Assembly: GCA_964504335.1 (NCBI GenBank)
Contig: CAZDET010000030.1
Span: 1-57,541 of the forward strand
From: CAZDET01 sp964504335
GTDB lineage: Bacteria; Bacteroidota; Bacteroidia; Chitinophagales; Saprospiraceae
DNA: 57,541 nt
Reading direction: 5' to 3'
Each line of letters opens with the position of its first letter. Within the stretch, counting starts at the first letter, position 1. Both the position numbers and the translations under genes were made by a program. The notes under the pieces were generated by a model that saw nothing but the letters and a program-made list of their open reading frames with translations, had not been told where the DNA came from and did no database searches. Below, piece by piece: positions 36,574 through 44,607 of the stretch.

Positions 36574-36619
36574 GCCGGCCATAGCAACGGCTTCGCATAC
36601 CCTCAAAACGACTTTTATC

Positions 36620-38209
36620 ATGTTCCTCCTTCGCAGCTTTCTTACACTCTGCCTGGTCCTTACAGCCTATTGGTTGCCGGCACAAATCCCCGATGCACCC
36701 GAGCGGGGCGAATCGGAAGGGCAGGGGCCCTTCTCGCAGTTAATCATCCGCGGGGTTACCCTGATCAACGGAAACGGGGCCCCGCCGCGCGGTCCGATCG
36801 ATATTGTGGTGGAGGAAGACCGCATTGTAGAAATCAAGGTGGTGGGTAATCCGGGAGTACCCATCGATCCAAACAACCGTCCGAAACTCAAGGAGGGTGG
36901 GTTCGAACTCGACGCCAACGGCATGTATTTGTTGCCGGGCCTCATCGATATGCATGGTCATATTGGCGGCAAATGGCAGGGTACGCCCGCTGAATACGTG
37001 TTTAAACTATGGATGGGGCACGGTATCACTACTATTCGTGATCCGAGCTGCGGCAACGGACTCGATTGGGTGCTGCAGCACCAGGAGCGCTCCCGATTCA
37101 ATGAGATTGTCGCACCCCGTATCCTCGCCTACACGGTCTTCGGGCAGGGAAGTGAAAATCCGATCAGCACTCCGGAGGAAGCGCGGGCCTGGGTGCGCGA
37201 AAATCAAAAAAACGGGGCCGACGGCATCAAATTTTTTGGGGCACCTCCGGAAATCATGTCCGCCGCCCTGCAAGAAAACAAACGGTTGGGCCTGCGCTCC
37301 GCCTGCCACCACGCCCAAATGGATGTGGCCCGCTGGAACGTGCTCCACTCCGCTCGCGCGGGGCTGACCACCATGGAACACTGGTACGGGCTGCCGGAAG
37401 CGCTCTTCGCCGATCGCACCGTTCAGCAATATCCCTTGGATTACAATTACCAAAACGAGCAAAACCGATTTGAGGAAGCAGGTCGGTTGTGGGCCCAAGC
37501 GGCACCACCTTTCAGTGATCACTGGAATGCCGTTATGGACACCCTGATCGCACTGGATTTCACTATTGATCCGACCTTTAATATTTACGAAGCAAACCGG
37601 GATCTCATGCGGGCCCGCCGGGCCGAATGGCACGAGGAGTACACCCTGCCTTCGCTGTGGCGCTTTTACCTGCCCAGTCGGATTTCCCACGGCTCCTACT
37701 GGCACAGTTGGGGAACCGAACAGGAAGTGGCCTGGCGCAACAATTACCGGCTGTGGATGACTTTCGTGAATGAGTACAAAAACCGCGGTGGCCGCGTGAC
37801 GGCCGGCTCCGATTCAGGCTTTATTTTTCAGTTGTACGGCTTCGGATTCATTCGGGAACTGGAACTCCTGCGCGAAGCCGGATTTCATCCGCTGGAAGTT
37901 ATCCGCTCGGCTACGCTCAATGCCGCCGAGGCGCTCGGCAGGGATGATGTGGTAGGCACCGTCGAAATCGGCAAGTTGGCCGACTTCGTGTTGCTGGAAG
38001 AAAACCCGCTGGAAGACCTAAAAGTATTCTACGGCACGGGCGTCATTCGCCTCAACGAATCCAATGAGGTCGAACGCCGGGGTGGGGTAGTGTACACCAT
38101 CAAAGACGGCATCATCTACGATGCAAAGAAATTATTGGAGGATGTCCGCCGAATCGTCCGGGAAGCGAAGGCCGAAGAGAAGTACGTGATCAAGCAACCC
38201 GGAAATTGA
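36620..38209 (+). CDS. Secreted metal-dependent amidohydrolase
   Basis: 529 residues from ATG 36620, giving a signal peptide (MFLLRSFLTLCLVLTAYWLPAQ). The TIM-barrel metal motif is LLPGLIDMHGHIGG near residue 110, and the C-terminal RVTAGSDSGF (about 392-401) and LNAAEALGRDDVVGTVEIGKLADFVLL are typical of imidazolonepropionase/prolidase-like amidohydrolases. The substrate is not evident. It starts 46 bases after the M20D gene and ends in a long hairpin shared with ndk. Confidence 0.92.
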   Translation: MFLLRSFLTLCLVLTAYWLPAQIPDAPERGESEGQGPFSQLIIRGVTLINGNGAPPRGPIDIVVEEDRIVEIKVVGNPGVPIDPNNRPKLKEGGFELDANGMYLLPGLIDMHGHIGGKWQGTPAEYVFKLWMGHGITTIRDPSCGNGLDWVLQHQERSRFNEIVAPRILAYTVFGQGSENPISTPEEARAWVRENQKNGADGIKFFGAPPEIMSAALQENKRLGLRSACHHAQMDVARWNVLHSARAGLTTMEHWYGLPEALFADRTVQQYPLDYNYQNEQNRFEEAGRLWAQAAPPFSDHWNAVMDTLIALDFTIDPTFNIYEANRDLMRARRAEWHEEYTLPSLWRFYLPSRISHGSYWHSWGTEQEVAWRNNYRLWMTFVNEYKNRGGRVTAGSDSGFIFQLYGFGFIRELELLREAGFHPLEVIRSATLNAAEALGRDDVVGTVEIGKLADFVLLEENPLEDLKVFYGTGVIRLNESNEVERRGGVVYTIKDGIIYDAKKLLEDVRRIVREAKAEEKYVIKQPGN

Positions 38210-38212
38210 TTA

Positions 38213-38290
38213 ATGTGCTGATGCTGTGATGTTCTGATGCTACGATAACCCAGGGCATCAGAACATCAGAACATCGAATCATCAGCACAT
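38213..38290. terminator. Bidirectional terminator hairpin
   Basis: Outer stem ATGTGCTGATG (38213-38223) with CATCAGCACAT (38280-38290); inner stem TGATGTTCTGATGC (38227-38240) with GCATCAGAACATCA (38255-38268), both perfect. It lies between the ends of the convergent amidohydrolase and ndk genes and fits a terminator for both. Confidence 0.65.
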
Positions 38291-38709
38291 CAAAACATTT
38301 CCACTTCCGAGAAGTGAAAGCGGCTTTCAATTTCAGCTGTTTCGTCGGCGTCGGAACCGTGAACGGCGTTTTCGCCGATGCTGGTAGCATATTTAGCTCG
38401 AATGGTGCCTTCGGCGGCCTCGGCCGGGTTGGTGGCTCCGATAAGGGTGCGAAAATCCGCTACGGCGTTGTCCTTCTCCAGAATTGCCGCTACGATGGGG
38501 CCGGAACTCATAAACTCCACGAGTTCACCGTAGAAGGGCCGTTCTTTGTGAACGGCGTAGAATTCACCCGCCTTCTGTTGGCTTAGATGGGTGAGTTTCA
38601 TTGCAACGATCCGGAAGCCGGCATCGGTGATTTGATGAAGAATTGGTCCGATGTGGCCGGCGCGTACGGCATCCGGCTTGATCATTGTAAAGGTGCGATT
38701 CCCTGCCAT
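38290..38709 (-). CDS. ndk: Nucleoside diphosphate kinase
   Basis: 139 residues from ATG 38709 (MAGNRTFTMIKPDAV), the standard start. It interconverts nucleoside triphosphates and diphosphates through a phospho-histidine; the active-site motif is present as GENAVHGSDADETA. FVEFMSSGP-like and RTLIGATNPAEAAEGTIRA segments are also as expected. Full length. Divergent from the DHH gene with 123 bases between the starts. Confidence 0.97.
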   Translation of the reverse strand: MAGNRTFTMIKPDAVRAGHIGPILHQITDAGFRIVAMKLTHLSQQKAGEFYAVHKERPFYGELVEFMSSGPIVAAILEKDNAVADFRTLIGATNPAEAAEGTIRAKYATSIGENAVHGSDADETAEIESRFHFSEVEMF

Positions 38710-38832
38710 GCGTGTGTTATTTTTTTGGCGGCACAAAGCTACGCATCCACTCTTAAGGGCCAAAGGGAGCAACCGCCTATTTTGGGATACCGGGGAAATT
38801 TCGCAACTTCGCGTCCTGATTCGGAGAACGGT

Positions 38833-39837
38833 ATGGACCAGATCAAGGAGGTAAAGCGATTATTACAGGTTCCCAAAGACATTGTCATTATTACCCATCG
38901 AAATCCGGATGGCGATGCCATGGGTTCGTCTATTGCGTTGAGTTTGTTCCTGCAACGGCAAGGGCATTCTACTCATGTAATCGTGCCATCTGAATTCCCG
39001 GAATTTCTCGACTGGCTGCCGCAAAGCGATCGGGTCATTGTGTTCGACAATGATGTGGATCGATCCAAAGAGGTAATCGATCGGGCGGAGATGATTTTTC
39101 TGCTTGATTTCAACTCGATGGACCGTATCGACAAACTCGGGGATTTACTCACCAGGCAGGGCATTCCACGAGTCATGATCGATCATCACTTGTTTCCCGA
39201 GCCGGTAGCTGATTATATTTTCAGTGATACCTCAGCCAGCTCAACCTGCGAGATGGTTTTCGACTTTATTGAACAGCTCAATTGTTTGAACGACATTGAC
39301 CCGCCCATGGGCGACGCATTGCTAACGGGCATGCTAACCGATACGGGCAGTTTCAAGTATAGCACTTCGCCCAAGTTGTTTCGAATTGTAGCCGAGCTTC
39401 TGGAACGAGGGGTGGACGACTACCGGCTCCAAGACCTCATATTCAATAGTATGAGCGAAAAGCAGCTCCGGCTGTTGGGGCATTGCCTGGCCAATCGAAT
39501 GGAGGTGCTTCCGGAATTCCGCACCGCCATCATCTGGCTGACGAAGGAAGATTACAACGACTTTGATATCCAGCGAGGTGATACGGAAGGAATCGTCAAT
39601 TATCTATTGCGGATGCGCAAAGTCAATTTAGCGGCCTTCATTCACGAGCAGCCCACCATCGTAAAACTGAGTTTGCGCTCCAAAGGAGATATCGACGTAC
39701 AGGAAATGGCCAAGCGGCATTTCCGCGGAGGCGGGCATAAGAATGCAGCCGGAGGCGCAAGCTTTGCCAGCCTTTCCAGCACCATAAAACGATTCAAAGC
39801 TCTGCTTCCTGAATATCAGGCAATGCTGAGCTCCTGA
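38833..39837 (+). CDS. DHH-family phosphoesterase (NrnA-like oligoribonuclease/pAp phosphatase)
   Basis: 334 residues from ATG 38833 (MDQIKEVKRLLQV). DHH motifs: THRNPDGDAMGSS, LLDFNSMDRI, VMIDHHLFPEP and the DHHA1 motif GGGHKNAAGG near the C-terminus. NrnA degrades very short RNA and dephosphorylates pAp; GdpP-type fusions also cleave cyclic di-AMP, but no extra domains are present here. Length fits NrnA. The FKBP gene follows after 54 bases. Confidence 0.93.
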   Translation: MDQIKEVKRLLQVPKDIVIITHRNPDGDAMGSSIALSLFLQRQGHSTHVIVPSEFPEFLDWLPQSDRVIVFDNDVDRSKEVIDRAEMIFLLDFNSMDRIDKLGDLLTRQGIPRVMIDHHLFPEPVADYIFSDTSASSTCEMVFDFIEQLNCLNDIDPPMGDALLTGMLTDTGSFKYSTSPKLFRIVAELLERGVDDYRLQDLIFNSMSEKQLRLLGHCLANRMEVLPEFRTAIIWLTKEDYNDFDIQRGDTEGIVNYLLRMRKVNLAAFIHEQPTIVKLSLRSKGDIDVQEMAKRHFRGGGHKNAAGGASFASLSSTIKRFKALLPEYQAMLSS

Positions 39838-39891
39838 CGATTATCATTTATTGATCATTCAATTTCCCTTACTCAATCAAGAAGCAAACCT

Positions 39892-40785
39892 ATGCGTAAC
39901 CTTTTATTTCTTTGCTGCCTGACGGTAGCGTTGGTCTACGCCTGTCAAACCGATAAAGAAAAGGTTTCCCCGCAGGGGCACCCCTACACACTGCACCGCG
40001 ATGCAGGTAACTCCAAGGCAAATCCCGGCGATTATATCTTTTTCGATGTGGTGACCCGCACTGCCGACAGTGTGCTGAACTCCTCCAAAGATGCCGGACG
40101 CCCGAATATCATGCAGGCACTACCCGATACCTCTACGGTTGAAATCACGGCTGTCCAGGATATCATGCAGACCCTCGGAAAAGGCGATAGTATCACCATT
40201 CCGATCCAAATCGATACCATCGACAACTTGCCGCCAAACCTGCAGGGAGTCGATTACATTTATTACGACGTTGTGATTACCGACGTGATGGAGCAAGAGG
40301 CATTTGAAGCCAAGCGCGCCAAGGAACAGCAGGAGATGCAAGAACGCATGCAGGCTGCCATGGCACGGGAGACGGAAGTGCTGGAGTTTGCCGAATCCAT
40401 CCGCGAACAGTACATGAGCGGCGCGCTCGAAGGAGATATTCAAACTACCGATAGCGGTCTGAAGTACCTCATCCACGAAGCAGGAACCGGCGAGCCGGCC
40501 AAGGTGGGCGAGCCCGCAGAAGTGCAGTACATCGGAATGCTGACCGACGGCACGGTATTCGACCAATCGTTCCGGCGGGGGCGTGCCATTACCTTTCCAG
40601 TAGGTGCCGGTAGCGTTATTCAGGGGTGGGACGAAGGTATCGCCCTGCTGAACGAAGGCGCGAAGGCCACATTTTTTATTCCCTCCGACTTGGGATATGG
40701 CCCCCAGGGCTCACCTCCCGTCATTCCGGCCGATGCGGAATTAGTCTTCTACGTCGAGCTGGAACAAGTAGGCATTCCTCAATAA
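39892..40785 (+). CDS. FKBP-type peptidyl-prolyl isomerase lipoprotein
   Basis: 297 residues. Lipoprotein signal with Cys18 (LVYACQTD). The N-terminal part is a divergent FKBP-like domain. A basic/acidic helix (about 138-170) leads to a complete C-terminal FKBP domain (about 185-296) with AEVQYIGMLTDGTVFDQSF, VIQGWDEGIALL and FFIPSDLGYG. It catalyses prolyl isomerisation of exported proteins. prfB begins 20 bases downstream on the same strand. Confidence 0.93.
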   Translation: MRNLLFLCCLTVALVYACQTDKEKVSPQGHPYTLHRDAGNSKANPGDYIFFDVVTRTADSVLNSSKDAGRPNIMQALPDTSTVEITAVQDIMQTLGKGDSITIPIQIDTIDNLPPNLQGVDYIYYDVVITDVMEQEAFEAKRAKEQQEMQERMQAAMARETEVLEFAESIREQYMSGALEGDIQTTDSGLKYLIHEAGTGEPAKVGEPAEVQYIGMLTDGTVFDQSFRRGRAITFPVGAGSVIQGWDEGIALLNEGAKATFFIPSDLGYGPQGSPPVIPADAELVFYVELEQVGIPQ

Positions 40786-40804
40786 TTCGAAATTAATTTC
40801 TAAC

Positions 40805-41894
40805 ATGACACAGGATCAATTAAAAGACCTGCAAACCCGCGTGGATTCTCTAAGGAGGTATCTTTGACGTCGATGAACGACGCCATCAGATTACCGAATT
40901 AGAACAGCAATCACTCGATCCTAACTTCTGGGAAGACCCAAAACGGGCAGAAAGCGTGCTCAAAACGCTGAAAAGCCACAAAAATTGGGTGGATCAATAC
41001 GAGCAGGTCGCTCAACAAGTCGAAGACGCGGAGGTACTCTACGAGTTCCTAAAAGAAGGGGAAGGCACCGAGGCCGACCTGGAAGCCCGGTACGAAGCTG
41101 CCTTAACAGCGGTCGATGATCTCGAATTTCACTCGACACTCAACCGTCCGGAGGACGAGCTGGGAGCCATCGTCGAAATCAATGCAGGGGCCGGAGGCAC
41201 CGAGTCCTGCGATTGGGCCCAAATGCTCTATCGGATGTACCAGATGTGGGCTTCCAATCACGGATATCGGCTCACCGAGCTCAACTTGCAGGAAGGCGAC
41301 GTGGCGGGCATCAAATCGGTCTCCATGGAGATTGAGGGGGAATTCGTCTACGGGTTGCTGAAAGGGGAAAATGGCGTGCATCGATTGGTGCGCATCAGCC
41401 CCTTCAATGCTCAGGGAAAACGCATGACCTCCTTCGCTTCCGTATTCGTACATCCTCGTGTGGATGAGCGCATCGAGATAGAAATCAACCCGGCTGACAT
41501 CGAATGGGACACGTTCCGATCTAGTGGTGCGGGTGGGCAGCACGTCAATAAAACGGAATCCGCGGTGCGCGTACGCCACTTGCCTTCCGGTATCGTAGTG
41601 GAATGCCAGCAGGAACGCTCCCAGCATCAAAACCGCGACAAGGCGCTGCAGATGCTCAAGTCGAAGCTCTACGAGCAGGAAATCGCCCGCCAACAGGCCG
41701 AAAAAGAACAGGTAGAAGCCGGCAAAACCAAAAACGAATGGGGCAGCCAGATTCGCTCCTACGTCCTGGATGATCGCCGCGTGAAAGACCACCGAACCAA
41801 TCACCAAACCAGCCAAACGGAGGCCGTCCTCAACGGTGAAATCGACGAATTTCTAAAAGCCTGGCTGATGTCAGGTGGCGAGGTGGTGAGGTAG
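40805..41894 (+). CDS. prfB: Peptide chain release factor 2, with programmed +1 frameshift
   Basis: Translation starts at ATG 40805, reads 20 codons to CTT, meets an in-frame TGA at 40865 and shifts +1 to read GAC from 40866; the second frame runs to 41894. The product is 362 residues, the normal RF2 length. It carries the RF2 recognition tripeptide SPF (RLVRISPFNAQG) and the catalytic GGQ motif (SSGAGGQHVNK). It releases peptides at UGA and UAA. The gene follows the FKBP gene and is convergent with the outer-membrane barrel gene, four bases away. Read without the shift, only an N-truncated frame from 40956 would be seen. Confidence 0.97.
40853..40867 (+). promoter_or_regulatory. prfB: prfB programmed frameshift signal
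   Basis: AGGAGG (40853-40858) acts as an internal Shine-Dalgarno-like sequence three bases upstream of the slippery codon CTT (40862-40864), followed by TGA and C. The layout AGG-AGG-TAT-CTT-TGA-C is the classical RF2 autoregulatory site: low RF2 lets the ribosome slip forward instead of stopping. Confidence 0.95.
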
Positions 41895-41898
41895 CCAT

Positions 41899-42615
41899 TT
41901 ACTCCAATCTAAACCCCAGCCGGATAGCGGCGTGGTATTGAAGCGCGCTTTCCTGCTCTTCCCGGATGGTGTTGCCGTCTACATCGACAATGTTGATGGG
42001 GATGCTTGGATAGTAGCGCCCCCCTATCATCGGGGTAATTGTCACGAGGTCGCTAACGCCCAAATCCAGGCCAACCCCTGCCCCGATACCGAAAATCACC
42101 AGCTCGTCTTGCTCTTCTTCGCGGCCACCGTCGTATTCGAAGGTAGAGTGGTTGTAGGTCAGTCCCGGGGCTAGTTGTAGAAAAAAGCCTTTTCGGAAAA
42201 AGGGGCTGCTCTTGGAGAAAGTCGGGCAATCGCAGTCTCCGAGCAAATCGAAGACGTAGATATTGGTATTCAGGAAAAAGGATACGTAGCGGTGATCGTA
42301 CGAAAAGGCGTCTTCCCCGATTTCGCTGGCACTTCCCGTAAGGTCTAGGTCCGGGCTTTCAGTCCCGGCGCTGAGGGTAGGTAAAAATTCGATGCGGGTA
42401 TTTTTCAGTCGAAACCAGTAATCGATGCCAATTTCCCAGGAATTATTGGGGAACGGAGTGGATTGTACAATGAAGCCATCTGTGGCAGACACCGGGCCGG
42501 ATACTCTTCTCATAGTCTGATCGGAGTTGAAATACCGGCCGCTGATGCCGAATTGGGCATGCGCGAGGGTAGACGCACAAAGGAGCGCAATAACGATGCC
42601 TAGACCTTTATTCAT
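41899..42615 (-). CDS. Outer-membrane beta-barrel protein of unknown function
   Basis: 238 residues, signal peptide to about residue 20 (MNKGLGIVIALLCASTLAHAQ). Alternating hydrophobic strands, several aromatic girdle residues and a C-terminal barrel strand (YHAAIRLGFRLE) indicate a small barrel. A cysteine pair (GDCDCPTF) near residue 125 is likely disulfide-bonded. No specific function is recognisable. HAD gene lies 36 bases upstream. Confidence 0.78.
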   Translation of the reverse strand: MNKGLGIVIALLCASTLAHAQFGISGRYFNSDQTMRRVSGPVSATDGFIVQSTPFPNNSWEIGIDYWFRLKNTRIEFLPTLSAGTESPDLDLTGSASEIGEDAFSYDHRYVSFFLNTNIYVFDLLGDCDCPTFSKSSPFFRKGFFLQLAPGLTYNHSTFEYDGGREEEQDELVIFGIGAGVGLDLGVSDLVTITPMIGGRYYPSIPINIVDVDGNTIREEQESALQYHAAIRLGFRLE

Positions 42616-42651
42616 AGCGAAACTTTACTGATAAACGGGAGGAATAGGGCC

Positions 42652-43317
42652 TTATTGCAAGTCGAGCAGCGTCCGGATACGGTCGAGAGCGTCCATGGTC
42701 GAGTCGGCGTATTCGTTGGCGAGGGGGAGGTATTGAGGGCCGTCTGCCTGCGAAGCCAGGCCGATTACATACGCACCTGCCCGGTGGGCAGCCTCCGTGC
42801 CGGAAGGAGAATCTTCGACGACTACACATTCTTCGGCCGAAAGGCCAATGCGATCGGCGGCCAACAGATACATATCGGGGGCGGGCTTTAAACGATCCAC
42901 ATCCGAGGCCGTCACTACCGTATCCACCAACTGGTCGAGCTGACTGCTCACGAAAGCCGCTTCGGCATCTTCGCGGCCGCTGTTGGTGGCAATAGCCATG
43001 GGAACCATCCCTCTCCACACCGTCAGTTGAGCGCGAACACCCTCGAATGAGCAATCCGTATCCCGGATGAGGCGATGAAAAAGCTGTTGCTTTTCCTCTC
43101 GCAGCAAGTGACCGTCCACCGCGAATTGTTCCATGACGGTTTGCGCGAGCAAAATATCGCTTTTCCCAATCCACTGGACAAACCATTCGTGGTCGAAGTC
43201 GAGGCCGTGCTGGGCAAGGGTATCCAGCCAGGCACGTTCGTGGATGGGTTCTGAATCGAGTAGCGTACCGTCCAGGTCAAAAATAATGCCCCGGAAGGCA
43301 GCAGTAGAAGAAGCCAT
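42652..43317 (-). CDS. HAD-family phosphatase/phosphomutase (beta-phosphoglucomutase-like)
   Basis: 221 residues. Motif I FDLDGTLLDSEPIHERAW with nucleophile Asp14, motif II IATNSGR, motif III VVVEDSPSGTEAAHRAG and a helical cap between them. It is cytoplasmic and acts on a small phosphorylated substrate, which cannot be named from sequence. Likely co-transcribed with the outer-membrane barrel gene (36 bases downstream), though the two functions are not obviously linked. Confidence 0.92.
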   Translation of the reverse strand: MASSTAAFRGIIFDLDGTLLDSEPIHERAWLDTLAQHGLDFDHEWFVQWIGKSDILLAQTVMEQFAVDGHLLREEKQQLFHRLIRDTDCSFEGVRAQLTVWRGMVPMAIATNSGREDAEAAFVSSQLDQLVDTVVTASDVDRLKPAPDMYLLAADRIGLSAEECVVVEDSPSGTEAAHRAGAYVIGLASQADGPQYLPLANEYADSTMDALDRIRTLLDLQ

Positions 43318-43385
43318 AAGTATAGGAATACTAATTACTGAAAAGGTGGTGATAACTATAACCTCCGAAAAAACCGGAAAACGAT

Positions 43386-43393
43386 TACCTTTG
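43386..43393 (+). promoter_or_regulatory. Putative -7 box upstream of the FbpA-like gene
   Basis: TACCTTTG matches the Bacteroidota -7 consensus TAnnTTTG exactly and lies 67 bases before the start codon at 43461. No clear -33 TTG is visible at the ideal distance. Confidence 0.4.
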
Positions 43394-43460
43394 TTTTATT
43401 AATATCTATTCTCCCTCTCCGCCAAGCTTATTCGCATACAAAAAATAGACAACCTTTGTT

Positions 43461-44543
43461 ATGCTCGATCGCCTGCGTACACGTAATCGATGGATGTTGC
43501 GCTTATCCGTTTTGTTGTTGGTGCTGTACTCTTGCGGAGGAGAAGCCCCGACGAGTTCCAGTCAGGCCGTCCCTTCGGCCGGTAGCCAGCCGATTCGTCT
43601 GACCACGTTTCGGTATACAGCGGCCGACCAGCAGTTGCTGCAGCGCATCCAAACCACTACTAATGTGCCTATTCAGGTGGCTTACCTGCCGGCCGAAGAT
43701 TTCACGACCGTCGAATCCATTTCCGAAAAGGGGGGAGCAGCGGATATTTACTGGCTTCCCAACCTCAACGCAGCCCATCTGCTGGCGGAGGCTGGTGCGC
43801 TCGACACCGCGAGTGTACTCGGAATGGCCGCCGGAAGGGTATCGCCCCGTTATGGAGATGCACTGGGCTATTGGTCGGCCATGAGCTACTGGACTCCGGC
43901 AATTGTCTACCGCCGCGCCAATCGCCGAACGCCGCCTTTCCAGACCTACCAGCAGCTGGCCGTGAATCAGTCGGAAGGGCCGATCGCCATAGCCCCGCCC
44001 GAACAATCCGGCCTGGTCGGCATTGTTGCTGCCATGATGGTAGACCGCGGCACCGCCGACGCAGAGCGCTGGCTTCGCAACTTCGCTGGAAATGTGGAAG
44101 TCGTAGAGGCGGATGATTTTCAACTTATCCAGGAGGTGCTGGATGGTAATCGCCCTTTTGCATTTATCAATTCCTCCGCGCTTACCCGCTATAAGCGCTC
44201 GGGCAACCCGGAGGCCTTTGAGCGCGCCGGCGAACTGGCCATCGTGCATCCGGCCGATGCCGAAACCGGTCGCAGCTATATCAATGCTACGATCGCGGCG
44301 CTTTCCGCGAATTCGGGCCAGGAAGGGGTAGCCCGCCGCATCCTCAGCCGCTTTTTCAGCCAAAATACCCAGCAGGAACTGGCTGATGCTTCCTTTGAAT
44401 ATCCAGTCGAATCATTTACCTCCAGTTCCGACTTTTTATTCGAATACGCTGTGCCTCAATTCAGTCTGCTGGAAATGGAAGTCGTAAAGGAATACATCCC
44501 ACAGGCGCGGGAGGCGGTGCGCCGCGCCTTCGCGACCAATTAA
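43461..44543 (+). CDS. FbpA-like extracellular solute-binding lipoprotein
   Basis: 360 residues. Lipoprotein signal with Cys25 (LLLVLYSCGG). The mature part shows the periplasmic binding fold of ferric-iron binding proteins: QIRLTTFRY-like start, DIYWLPNLNAAHLL, a central GLVGIVAAMMVDRG and a C-terminal FSQNTQQELADASFEYPV that closely matches the FbpA group. The paired iron-ligand tyrosines of classical FbpA were not recognised, so the ligand may differ. No permease or ATPase genes are adjacent. Confidence 0.8.
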   Translation: MLDRLRTRNRWMLRLSVLLLVLYSCGGEAPTSSSQAVPSAGSQPIRLTTFRYTAADQQLLQRIQTTTNVPIQVAYLPAEDFTTVESISEKGGAADIYWLPNLNAAHLLAEAGALDTASVLGMAAGRVSPRYGDALGYWSAMSYWTPAIVYRRANRRTPPFQTYQQLAVNQSEGPIAIAPPEQSGLVGIVAAMMVDRGTADAERWLRNFAGNVEVVEADDFQLIQEVLDGNRPFAFINSSALTRYKRSGNPEAFERAGELAIVHPADAETGRSYINATIAALSANSGQEGVARRILSRFFSQNTQQELADASFEYPVESFTSSSDFLFEYAVPQFSLLEMEVVKEYIPQAREAVRRAFATN

Positions 44544-44607
44544 ACTGTTAAAATATACGACAACCTCGGTGTTTCTGCGTTATCGAAGATGAAACGTACA
44601 ATTCAAT

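Noticed and set aside
38200..38300. Short ATCAGAAC-type repeats that could suggest a CRISPR array.
   Set aside because: Units are too short and form one hairpin with no spacers; no cas gene is present.
42608..43186. A 192-residue open frame in another frame of the HAD gene.
   Set aside because: The HAD frame has all catalytic motifs; this one is Arg/Gly/Ser-rich shadow sequence.
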